Of a stretch of DNA of 64,000 bases, positions 57,431-64,000 are shown one piece after another. Under the pieces are notes generated by a model. That model saw nothing but the letters and a program-made list of their open reading frames with translations, was not told the origin of the DNA and did not search any database. The stretch is from contig JAFKEE010000057.1 in assembly GCA_017307505.1 (NCBI GenBank), forward strand, positions 20,003 to 84,002, in the 5' to 3' direction. The DNA is from Acidobacteriota bacterium (lineage in GTDB: Bacteria > Acidobacteriota > Terriglobia > Bryobacterales > Bryobacteraceae). The position numbers and the translations under genes were made by a program. Positions within the stretch are counted from its first letter, which is position 1. The number at the start of each line of letters is the position of its first letter.

Positions 57431-58549
57431 CTACAGATGCCAGCGGGCCTGGCGGAGAACCGCCTTCGGATTGCCCTCCTGCTGCTCATACCAGACCGTG
57501 AGCAGGCCGCCATCGGCGAGTTCGACCGTGGACGGGTAGCCCAGGTCGCCGCGGACGCCATCGGCCGAGATGGTGATGGGCGGCGACCAGGTTTTGCCGT
57601 GATCCTCACTCACCCGCGCCTGGTTTCCGAACGGCGCGCGGCGGTAGCCGTAGGACATTACCAAGCGGCCGTCGCGCAGGCGGAGGAGGTGCGAGGGCAG
57701 ACCCCACACGCCAATCGGGTGGGGTTCGGACCAGGTCTTGCCCCCATCGGCCGATTCGCACTGCAGGGTTTCTCCGCCGTTGGTCTTGCTGTGATTGCGG
57801 ATGTGGATCACCAGCCTGTGGTTGGCGGTCTCCACTGCATGGAGCTCGTGATAGTCCTCGTACCGGTCCCCGGGCCGGAGCGGGATATCGGAGAGGATGC
57901 GCCACGTCTGACCGTCATCCGTGGATTCCGCCACTCGTGCCTTCTGGCCGGGCTCCCAGAGTTCCTTGCCTGGATAGAGAAGACGATTGCCTGAGAGCGC
58001 TAACGGCCCGTGGGGCGAGTTCACCGGAACGCGGTAGGGGGCCGACCAGGTCATGCCAGCGTCGGTGGAGCGCAGCATCCAGGTGCCGAGCAGGGCATTG
58101 CGCTGGGCCTGCGTCGAACGGCGCTGGACGGACTGCCAGCGGGCCGTGCGGCCTTCGGGCCAGTCCTTCGCGCGCTGCAAGGTTGTTTCGTAGGCGAGGG
58201 AAGTGAACGTGGTGACGAGGATGGTTCCGGAGGGCGTGATGCAGAGGCCGGCGTCGCGATCATCGATCACGGTGTCCAGCAGGACCTCGGGCCAGCTCCA
58301 GGACTTGCCGTCGTCGGTGGAGCGCATGAGTTCCACTCGGCCGAAGGGGCAGACGTGGGTTTCGCGGCCACCGGAATAGGCGACGAGGAGTTCGCCGTTG
58401 GGTCGGCGGGCGAGGGTCGGCCAGCCGCAGTAAGCCTCGGGGGTCAGGCTGATGTTCGAGAGAGCGGGGGCGCCGGGTTGGGCCCCGGCGGCGCGGACAG
58501 AGGACAGGATGGCGGGTGCGGCCAGGAGTGCACGTCGGGAGAGAGGCAT
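57431..58549 (-). CDS. Exported sialidase-like (BNR/Asp-box) glycoside hydrolase-family protein
   Basis: 372 residues. The N-terminus SRRALLAAPAILSSVRAAGA is a Tat/Sec-type signal. Five Asp boxes mark a six-bladed propeller: STDDGKSW, STDAGMTW, STDDGQTW, SADGGKTW, SEDHGKTW. RRPNGELLVAYSGGRE and YEDYHELHAVE occur where catalytic residues of exo-alpha-sialidases lie, but a specific substrate cannot be stated. Many environmental members are of unknown specificity. Confidence 0.82.
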   Translation of the reverse strand: MPLSRRALLAAPAILSSVRAAGAQPGAPALSNISLTPEAYCGWPTLARRPNGELLVAYSGGRETHVCPFGRVELMRSTDDGKSWSWPEVLLDTVIDDRDAGLCITPSGTILVTTFTSLAYETTLQRAKDWPEGRTARWQSVQRRSTQAQRNALLGTWMLRSTDAGMTWSAPYRVPVNSPHGPLALSGNRLLYPGKELWEPGQKARVAESTDDGQTWRILSDIPLRPGDRYEDYHELHAVETANHRLVIHIRNHSKTNGGETLQCESADGGKTWSEPHPIGVWGLPSHLLRLRDGRLVMSYGYRRAPFGNQARVSEDHGKTWSPPITISADGVRGDLGYPSTVELADGGLLTVWYEQQEGNPKAVLRQARWHL

Positions 58550-58610
58550 CGTTCGGTTACCTTGCAGGCGTACTTTGCAGGGTACTAAAGCGATGGGGTG
58601 GAAATGAAGG

Positions 58611-58636
58611 CAGGGGCCCTTTTGACGGGGCCCCTG
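58611..58636 (-). terminator. Terminator-like hairpin after the YceI gene
   Basis: CAGGGGCCC (58611-58619) and GGGCCCCTG (58628-58636) form a perfect 9-bp stem with an 8-nt loop, 36 bp past the YceI stop. The U-tract is weak. Confidence 0.6.
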
Positions 58637-58672
58637 TTGGCGACTGCTGTCAACGAACGATTGTCTGAACTG

Positions 58673-59272
58673 TTACTTTGTGGCGGCGGCGGGGGCGGGC
58701 CGTGTGCCTTCCACGTCGATGGTGATCTTTACTTCGTCGCTGACGACCACGCCGCCGGTCTCGACGGCTTTGTTCCAGGTGAGGCCGTAATCGGCACGAT
58801 TGATGGTGGTGGTGGCGGTGGCGCCGCGGCGCAGCATGCCCCACGGGTCCTTCACTTCGGGCCCGGAGGCATCGACATTGAGCACGATCTGCCGGGTGAC
58901 GCCATGGAGGGTGAATTCGCCGGTCACGGCAAGACCGGTGGCGGTCTTCCTGGCGCTTTTAGACTTGAAAGTCATGGCCGGGTACTTGGCGACGTCCAGG
59001 AAGTCGGCACTGCGCAGGTGTTCGTCGCGCTTGGGTTCGCTGGTATTGACGGTGGTGGCGTCGATGTTGGCGTCGATTTTGATCGCAGTGGGGTTCTTCT
59101 CGTCGTAGACGATGGTGCCGGTGACTTTGCTGAACTCGCCGCGCACGTTGCTGACCATGAGGTGCTTGACGGTGAAGGCGGCCTTCGAGTGGGAGGTGTC
59201 GATCTTGTACTCTTCCGCGAAGACGGCGGGTACGGCGAGCACAGAGAGGGCCAGGACAGATTTCCAGTTCAT
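58673..59272 (-). CDS. YceI-family periplasmic lipocalin-like protein
   Basis: 199 residues with signal NWKSVLALSVLAVPAVFAEE. YceI hallmarks: YKIDTSHSKAAFTVKHLMVS, VRGEFSKVTGTIVYDEKNP, RDEHLRSADFLDVAKYPAM, and GEFTLHGVTRQIVLNVD. The fold binds isoprenoid or other amphiphilic ligands in the periplasm. AAAGGA precedes ATG 59272. It lies 58 bp after the NTF2-like gene in the marR-led operon. Confidence 0.92.
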   Translation of the reverse strand: MNWKSVLALSVLAVPAVFAEEYKIDTSHSKAAFTVKHLMVSNVRGEFSKVTGTIVYDEKNPTAIKIDANIDATTVNTSEPKRDEHLRSADFLDVAKYPAMTFKSKSARKTATGLAVTGEFTLHGVTRQIVLNVDASGPEVKDPWGMLRRGATATTTINRADYGLTWNKAVETGGVVVSDEVKITIDVEGTRPAPAAATK

Positions 59273-59330
59273 GATTCGGAATCCTTTGTGTGATTTCTTC
59301 TTGGGTTCGGCTGTCAGGGGATGGGACAAC

Positions 59331-59681
59331 TTATTTCGAGTAGTAGAAGCGTTCGTTGACGACCTTGCCGTCCTTCCAGCGCCGCACGGCGGTCTGAGCC
59401 AGCTGGAAGCGCGTGCCGCCCTTGAAGGTGACGTCGTAGAGCCATTCCGAGAAGGTGACATCTCCGTTGACAGCGGAGGAGAGGACGGAGGCGCCATGGA
59501 ACTGCTCGATGCTCGAGAAGAAATCGATCTCGCGCTGGCGGTTGACGGCCTTGCCGACGAACGGTTCGTTGGAGTTCTCCTGCATGACGACGTTCTCGTC
59601 GTAGAGTTCGTCGAAGGCTTCCAGAGCCTTGCCGGTGAGGATGTCGTTGTTCAGTTTGGCGTCGAGTTCAGCGATAGTCAT
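59331..59681 (-). CDS. SnoaL/NTF2-like fold protein
   Basis: 116 residues. IAELDAKLNNDILTGKALEA followed by FDELYDENVVMQENSNEPFVGK and beta-strands VTFSEWLYDVTFKGGTRFQL and AVRRWKDGKVVNERFYYSK give the cone-shaped alpha+beta NTF2/SnoaL pattern. It could be a small isomerase, hydrolase or binding protein; no catalytic pair can be named. The start overlaps the marR stop (ATGA). Confidence 0.8.
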   Translation of the reverse strand: MTIAELDAKLNNDILTGKALEAFDELYDENVVMQENSNEPFVGKAVNRQREIDFFSSIEQFHGASVLSSAVNGDVTFSEWLYDVTFKGGTRFQLAQTAVRRWKDGKVVNERFYYSK

Positions 59682-60157
59682 TGTCTTGTCTCCCGTATCT
59701 TTTCCAGTAATTCCACCAGGGTTTCGGCCTCGTCGGGGGTGAGCCCGGCGGCCATTTTCTGATCGACGGCCTCGACTAGCGGATCGAGGCTGGCCAGCAG
59801 GCGCGCGCCTTCCTCAGTGAGGTAGCAAAGCACCTGGCGGCGGTCTTTTTCGCAGCGGACCCGGCGTACGAGACTTTTGAATTCCATACGGTCGAGCAAC
59901 CGGGTCATGCCCGGCGTCTCTTCGAGGAGACGCTCTCCGATGGCCAAGGTCGGAATGCCCTCGGCACCTGCGCCGCGCAGGATGCGCAATACGTTGTACT
60001 GCTGCGGCGTAATCTCATACGGTTCCAGGAACCGTGCTGTGTCACGCCGGAAGACGTCCGCGGTCTTCAGGATCGACAAGGACGCTTCCTGGTAGATGGA
60101 GCTGAACGGTTTGGTCTGCTTCAACTCCTCTTGAAGTCGGCTTGTCTTGCGTGCCAT
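59678..60157 (-). CDS. MarR-family transcriptional regulator
   Basis: 159 residues. The winged helix-turn-helix spans about residues 45-125: ITPQQYNVLRILRGAGAEGI, IGERLLEETPGMTRLLDRME, and VRRVRCEKDRRQVLCYLTEEG (wing). A perfect palindrome TTGACGCGTCAA overlaps the promoter upstream, so autorepression of the marR-NTF2-yceI operon relieved by a ligand is likely. The effector is unknown. Confidence 0.9.
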   Translation of the reverse strand: MARKTSRLQEELKQTKPFSSIYQEASLSILKTADVFRRDTARFLEPYEITPQQYNVLRILRGAGAEGIPTLAIGERLLEETPGMTRLLDRMEFKSLVRRVRCEKDRRQVLCYLTEEGARLLASLDPLVEAVDQKMAAGLTPDEAETLVELLEKIRETRQ

Positions 60158-60163
60158 GACTTT

Positions 60164-60192
60164 AAATTACACGACATTAGTTGACGCGTCAA
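60164..60192 (-). promoter_or_regulatory. marR operon promoter with overlapping operator
   Basis: Minus strand TTGACG (60187-60192), 17 bp, TAATTT (60164-60169). The -35 is one half of the perfect palindrome TTGACGCGTCAA at 60181-60192, the kind of site bound by a MarR dimer. Confidence 0.7.
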
Positions 60193-60200
60193 GCATTTTG

Positions 60201-60242
60201 TTGAAAAGAAACATCACCAGGGCTACGCCGACTGGGTGGTGT
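60201..60242 (-). terminator. Terminator of the purC-cvpA operon
   Basis: ACATCACC (60211-60218) and GGTGGTGT (60235-60242) form an eight-pair stem with one mismatch, followed on the minus strand by TTCTTTTCAA. It lies 63 bp past the cvpA stop. Confidence 0.6.
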
Positions 60243-60304
60243 GCTTCTATCCGTTTATATTTCAGTAGCTTAGCGGGAATTGGCGGAGGATGTCCGCGGG
60301 CTGG

Positions 60305-60874
60305 CTAGACGCTCGCTTTCGGCGGAGCATCCTTCTCGGAGTCGTGGCGGACGCCGTTCCAGAGCTTCTTCACCCTCTCATAAGTAGCCAGGAATCCGTC
60401 TTTCAGGTCCCTGGGCGCGAGGTAGACCAGGACATGGGAGGCCTCGACAAGGTAGGGTGCCACGGTTGACTCGGCCACGGAATCGGGTACGGGCTTGATG
60501 GGGAAGGCGAGCAGCATCATGACGAAGACCACGCCGATGAGGCTGGCCTTGATGAGCCCGAACAGCGCGCCGAGGATCCGGTCGAGCCAGCTGAGTCCGG
60601 TCCATTTAAAGATGCGCGAGAGGCCCCAGCCCAAAAGGCCTCCCACCGCCTGGACTCCTACGAACACGAGCAGAAAGCCGACGATATTGCAGAGAGCCCG
60701 GGAGCTCAGGTAGGGCTGGAAGTAGGCTCCGGCGGAGCCGTAGAACCAGGTGGCCAGCAAAAGGCCCAGCACCGTAGCTGCCAGGCCGATTGCCAACCGC
60801 GTGAAGCCCCGGCGAATGCCTTGCGTCACGAAGATCCCGAGTAAAACAAGAAAGAAGATATCGAGCCAGTTCAC
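60305..60874 (-). CDS. cvpA: CvpA-family membrane protein
   Basis: 189 residues from GTG 60874. WLDIFFLVLLGIFVTQGIRR then FTRLAIGLAATVLGLLLATW, NIVGFLLVFVGVQAVGGLLG, LDRILGALFGLIKASLIGVV show the four-helix CvpA arrangement. CvpA is linked to purine biosynthesis loci and colicin V export in enterobacteria. The start overlaps the PurC stop as GTGA, matching that association. Confidence 0.88.
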   Translation of the reverse strand: MNWLDIFFLVLLGIFVTQGIRRGFTRLAIGLAATVLGLLLATWFYGSAGAYFQPYLSSRALCNIVGFLLVFVGVQAVGGLLGWGLSRIFKWTGLSWLDRILGALFGLIKASLIGVVFVMMLLAFPIKPVPDSVAESTVAPYLVEASHVLVYLAPRDLKDGFLATYERVKKLWNGVRHDSEKDAPPKASV

Positions 60875-62235
60875 AGCTTGCTACCAGTGATCTTCTCGTA
60901 CGCCTCCCGGTACTTGTCGGACGTTTTTTCCACTACGTCGGCGGGCAGAGAGGGGGCGGGTGGCTGCTTGTTCCAGGTCAGGGTTTCGAGGTAGTCGCGC
61001 ACGAACTGTTTGTCGAAAGACGGCTGAGCTCCGCCGGGCTTGTATTCGGAGGCGGGCCAGAAGCGCGAGGAGTCGGGGGTGAGGACCTCGTCGCCCAGCG
61101 TGAGGACTCCGCCGATGTGGCCGAACTCGAACTTCGTATCGGCGAGGATGATGCCGCGGGTGCGGGCGTAGTCGGCCGCTTTGGAATAGATGGCCAGGGT
61201 GAGGCGGCGCAGATCCTGCATGACCTCTTCGCCGGCGATCTCGGCGGAGCGTTCAAAGCTGATGTTCTCGTCGTGGCCGGTCTGGGCCTTGAAGGCAGGG
61301 GTGAAGATGGGCTCCGGTAGGCGGTCGCTTTCCTTCAGACCGGCGGGCAGGGGAATGCCGCAGACCGTGCCGAGTTTGCCGTACTCCTTCCAGCCGGAGC
61401 CGGAGAGGTAGCCGCGGGCGACGCACTCGATCTGCACCATCTCGGCTCGTTTTACCAGCATGGAGCGGCCTTCCAACTGATCGCGGTACTGGTGCAGTTC
61501 CGCCGGGTATTCGCTCACATTGGCGGAGATGAGGTGGTTGGGCACGACATCCTTCAGGAAGTCGAACCAGAAGAGGGAGAGCTGCGTGAGAACCCGGCCT
61601 TTGTCGGGGATCGGTGAGCCGAGGACGCAATCGAACGCGGAGATGCGGTCGGTTGCGATCATCAGGAGTTTGTCGTCGCCCACGGCGTACACATCGCGGA
61701 CTTTGCCGCGGGCAATTAGCGGGAGGCTGGGGATGTTGGTTTGAAGTAGGGTGCTCATCGGAATTGGTTGGAAATCACGGGCATCGAGGCAGACACGAAC
61801 GGCGCGGGTCTCGAAGGTATCGCCAAGGCGCTGCATGGTGGTTTCGCTGAGGCGATCCTGGACGCTTTCGAACAACTCGTTCTCCTCGCGCCGGATATGG
61901 GCGCGCAACAGGGCGCCGAAGTCCTGGAGCCGTTGGAGGGTCGGCTCGGCGCGGAGCGCGGCGATCTGCTGCTCCATGGCGCGATGTTCGGCGATCAGGG
62001 CGTCGACCTGGGGCGTAGGGCCGAGTTCAGAGAGGATGGCGGGAAAGAGCTCCAGTTCCTCGAGTTCGAAGTGGTTGATGAGTTCGAGGTCGAAGCGGTC
62101 GGCGCATTTGGCGGCGAGGCGCTGGACGGTGGCGGGGGAAGGGTCCCGGGCCAGGGTGCGTTCGATGAGAACACAGAGCGCGAGTCCGTTGTGGTGCTGG
62201 TGCGACAGCGGGTGGAGGCTCTTGTGGCGGCGCAT
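60871..62235 (-). CDS. purC: Hemerythrin-like domain fused to SAICAR synthetase
   Basis: 454 residues. Residues 1-150 are a hemerythrin HHE domain: HPLSHQHHNG, NHFELEELELFP, EHRAM and HIRREENELFE supply the His/Glu diiron ligands. Residues 160-454 are PurC: LIARGKVRDVYAVGDDKLLM, TDRISAFDCVLGSPIPDKG, ECVARGYLSGSGWKEY, ADTKFEFGHIGG and DEVLTPDSSRFWP. PurC joins CAIR and aspartate in purine synthesis. The internal PurC methionine (ATG 61758) has no Shine-Dalgarno upstream and no stop separates the parts, so a real fusion is favoured. Diiron could sense oxygen or nitric oxide. Confidence 0.88.
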   Translation of the reverse strand: MRRHKSLHPLSHQHHNGLALCVLIERTLARDPSPATVQRLAAKCADRFDLELINHFELEELELFPAILSELGPTPQVDALIAEHRAMEQQIAALRAEPTLQRLQDFGALLRAHIRREENELFESVQDRLSETTMQRLGDTFETRAVRVCLDARDFQPIPMSTLLQTNIPSLPLIARGKVRDVYAVGDDKLLMIATDRISAFDCVLGSPIPDKGRVLTQLSLFWFDFLKDVVPNHLISANVSEYPAELHQYRDQLEGRSMLVKRAEMVQIECVARGYLSGSGWKEYGKLGTVCGIPLPAGLKESDRLPEPIFTPAFKAQTGHDENISFERSAEIAGEEVMQDLRRLTLAIYSKAADYARTRGIILADTKFEFGHIGGVLTLGDEVLTPDSSRFWPASEYKPGGAQPSFDKQFVRDYLETLTWNKQPPAPSLPADVVEKTSDKYREAYEKITGSKL

Positions 62236-62396
62236 AGGTGGATTGCGGCAGGGTCCGAACTACTGTTGGTACCATCCTTCGCGGCGGGACGCAAGGCGGA
62301 TGATTAGAACAATTTCACACTCAATTGTTTGATGCAAACACGGCACAAATGCGTTATATTGGGAGGGTTGCCGTCCGGCAGCGACAATACGGTTAC

Positions 62397-62485
62397 GGAC
62401 AGGTGGCCGAGTGGTTAATGGCAGCAGACTGTAAATCTGCCACTCCTTGCGAGTTACGGAGGTTCGAATCCTCCCCTGTCCACCA
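62397..62485 (+). tRNA. tRNA-Tyr (GTA)
   Basis: Acceptor arm GGACAGG (62397-62403) pairs with CCTGTCC (62475-62481). The anticodon loop holds GTA at 62431-62433, there is a long variable arm as expected for Tyr, a GGTTCGAATC T-loop, and CCA is encoded (62483-62485). It precedes tRNA-Thr and tuf, a familiar bacterial arrangement. Confidence 0.96.
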
Positions 62486-62621
62486 TCTACTTTCGAGGTA
62501 GAGCCAACCGGAAGAAGTGCCGGGCGAAAGCGATCCAACCTGGGTCTGTGATGGAAATCGCGGAGTGCAGTGTGCCGGGGTTGCCATAGGCAGGTAGGGT
62601 TGCGCTAAAGTAAGTTGCAGG

Positions 62622-62697
<76 letters not shown>

Positions 62698-62804
62698 GAA
62701 TTTTCAAGACGAGCTGGACCCTTCCAGGTTCCGGTAAGCCCGAGGCGGGTGGCCGGTCCCCACAAAAAGCTGGATTAGGCGGGAGGCAGCAGGGAGTCGC
62801 ACGC

Positions 62805-63995
62805 ATGGCGAAAGAGAAATTTGATCGCAGCAAACCGCACGTGAATGTCGGCACGATTGGCCACATCGACCACGGCAAGACCACGCTCACGGCAGCAATC
62901 ACGAAGACGCTGGCCAAGCATAACCCGAAGGTGCAGTTCCGCAGCTTCGACTCGATCGACAACGCGCCGGAAGAAAAGGCACGAGGTATCACGATCGCGG
63001 CGGCGCACGTGGAGTACGAGACGGCGAATCGTCACTACGCGCACGTGGATTGCCCTGGCCACGCGGACTACATCAAGAACATGATCACCGGTGCGGCGCA
63101 GATGGACGGCGCGATTCTGGTGGTGGCGGCTCCTGACGGACCGATGCCCCAGACCCGCGAGCACGTGCTGCTGGCCCGCCAGGTGGGCGTGCCGTACATT
63201 GTGGTTGCCCTGAACAAGGTCGACATGATGGACGACGCCGAACTGCTCGAACTGGTGGAGATGGAGCTGCGCGAGCTGCTTTCGAGCTACGGGTTCCCCG
63301 GTGACGACCTGCCGATCTGCCGTGTCAGCGCGCTGGGCGCGTTGAATGGCGAACCGCAGTGGGAAAAGTCGGTGGACGACCTGATGGAAGCGGTGGACAA
63401 TTACATCCCGATTCCGCAGCGCGACGTGGACAAGCCGTTCCTGATGCCGATCGAAGACATTTTCTCGATCCAGGGCCGCGGGACGGTGGTCACGGGCCGT
63501 ATTGAAAAGGGCCAGGTCAAGGTGGGCGAGGAAGTCGAGATTGTGGGCTTCCGCGACACGCGCAAGACGGTTGTGACGGGCGTGGAAATGTTCAAGAAGC
63601 TGCTGGACAGCGGCATGGCGGGCGACAACGTCGGTCTGCTGCTGCGCGGCATCGACAAGGACGACGTGGAGCGTGGTCAGGTGCTGGCGAAGCCGGGCTC
63701 GATCAAGCCGCACGCGAAGTTCAAGGGCGAAGTTTACGTGCTGTCGAAGGAAGAAGGCGGCCGTCACACGCCGTTCTTCAAGGGCTATCGTCCGCAGTTC
63801 TACTTCCGGACGACGGACGTGACGGGCGTGATGGAACTGCCGGAAGGCACGGAGATGGTGATGCCTGGCGACAACGTCACGGTGGGTGTGGAACTGATCA
63901 CCCCGGTGGCGATGGACAAGGGCTTGCGCTTCGCGATTCGTGAAGGCGGCCGCACGGTCGGCGCCGGCACGGTGTCTGAAGTGGTTCTCGACTAG
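62805..63995 (+). CDS. tuf: Translation elongation factor Tu
   Basis: 396 residues, full length. GTP-binding motifs [16 protein letters not shown] (P-loop, residues 17-32), [23 protein letters not shown] and NKVDMMDD are present; domains II and III follow ([54 protein letters not shown]). It delivers aminoacyl-tRNA to the ribosome. ATG 62805 starts the family-typical [15 protein letters not shown]; the longer open frame runs back over tRNA-Thr and is rejected. Confidence 0.98.
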   Translation: MAKEKFDRSKPHVNVGTIGHIDHGKTTLTAAITKTLAKHNPKVQFRSFDSIDNAPEEKARGITIAAAHVEYETANRHYAHVDCPGHADYIKNMITGAAQMDGAILVVAAPDGPMPQTREHVLLARQVGVPYIVVALNKVDMMDDAELLELVEMELRELLSSYGFPGDDLPICRVSALGALNGEPQWEKSVDDLMEAVDNYIPIPQRDVDKPFLMPIEDIFSIQGRGTVVTGRIEKGQVKVGEEVEIVGFRDTRKTVVTGVEMFKKLLDSGMAGDNVGLLLRGIDKDDVERGQVLAKPGSIKPHAKFKGEVYVLSKEEGGRHTPFFKGYRPQFYFRTTDVTGVMELPEGTEMVMPGDNVTVGVELITPVAMDKGLRFAIREGGRTVGAGTVSEVVLD

Positions 63996-64000
63996 TTTGC

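Noticed and set aside
62260..62587. Minus-strand ORFs containing GRIRTSVTRKEWQIYSLLPL
   Set aside because: Antisense translation of tRNA-Tyr; a common false annotation.

Overview
The window is about 63% GC, dense in genes and free of recognisable mobile elements. It looks like chromosome of an Acidobacteriota member of the Solibacterales/Bryobacterales type (Candidatus Solibacter, Paludibaculum). Pointers are a very large secreted propeller protein with what looks like the Solibacter-type C-terminal domain, many Tat- or Sec-exported proteins annotated only by domain, heptose-type LPS genes, and operons joined by GTGA, ATGA or TAATG overlaps. The taxonomic call is inference; no 16S rRNA gene is present.

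Layout. 1-5.1 kb: tail of an MFS transporter, a MauE/thioredoxin-like membrane protein head-to-head with a secreted amidohydrolase, a small membrane-anchored protein and an M28 peptidase. 5.1-13.1 kb (minus): lipoprotein, geranylgeranyl-reductase-like flavoprotein, hemL and a sulfatase, with the 1165-residue propeller protein upstream. 13.1-17.3 kb: two paralogous Tat aldo/keto reductases with ferredoxin tails around a Tat DUF362 protein. 17.3-20.6 kb (minus): a tandem duplication of a two-gene cassette (69-residue YezD-like protein plus 342-residue secreted TPR protein) with conserved upstream elements. 20.7-27.7 kb: Ig-like protein, DUF2264 protein, NDH-2 coupled to an Ig-fold protein, M48 protease, class V aminotransferase. 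27.8-37.3 kb: two DinB-fold proteins, a fused GT2-GT4 glycosyltransferase with an alpha/alpha-barrel partner, a degenerate SpoIIE-type phosphatase, a methyltransferase, an amino-acid permease and a 55-residue basic protein. 37.4-41.8 kb: UvrD/PcrA helicase, divergent ECF sigma operon, rpmE. 41.8-42.5 kb: a gene-poor stretch with one or two tiny transcription units. 42.5-47.9 kb: MFS, ICMT-type methyltransferase, heptosyltransferases I and II around a degenerate nucleotidyltransferase, a PhyH-type oxygenase and rfaE2/hldE-C. 47.9-60.2 kb: mfd, a lipoprotein, a hybrid sensor kinase, a phospholipase-C-like protein, a sialidase-like protein and a MarR-NTF2-YceI operon. 60.3-64 kb: cvpA, a hemerythrin-PurC fusion, tRNA-Tyr, tRNA-Thr and tuf.

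The most unusual signal is at 41.8-42.06 kb on the minus strand. A well-formed sigma-70 promoter and a terminator bracket a roughly 220-nt transcript. Near its 5' end it carries 18 nt perfectly complementary to the usual bacterial 16S rRNA 3' tail, followed 5 nt later by a 14-codon ORF (MSTGSCHTREVVDC). Other points worth following: the duplicated YezD/TPR cassette with identical gene lengths and spacings, the hemerythrin-PurC fusion, a phosphatase that has lost its metal-binding aspartates, a dead adenylyltransferase paralogue between the heptosyltransferases, and a hairpin that hides the Shine-Dalgarno of the gene after NDH-2. Everything is read by eye; no database or folding search was run.
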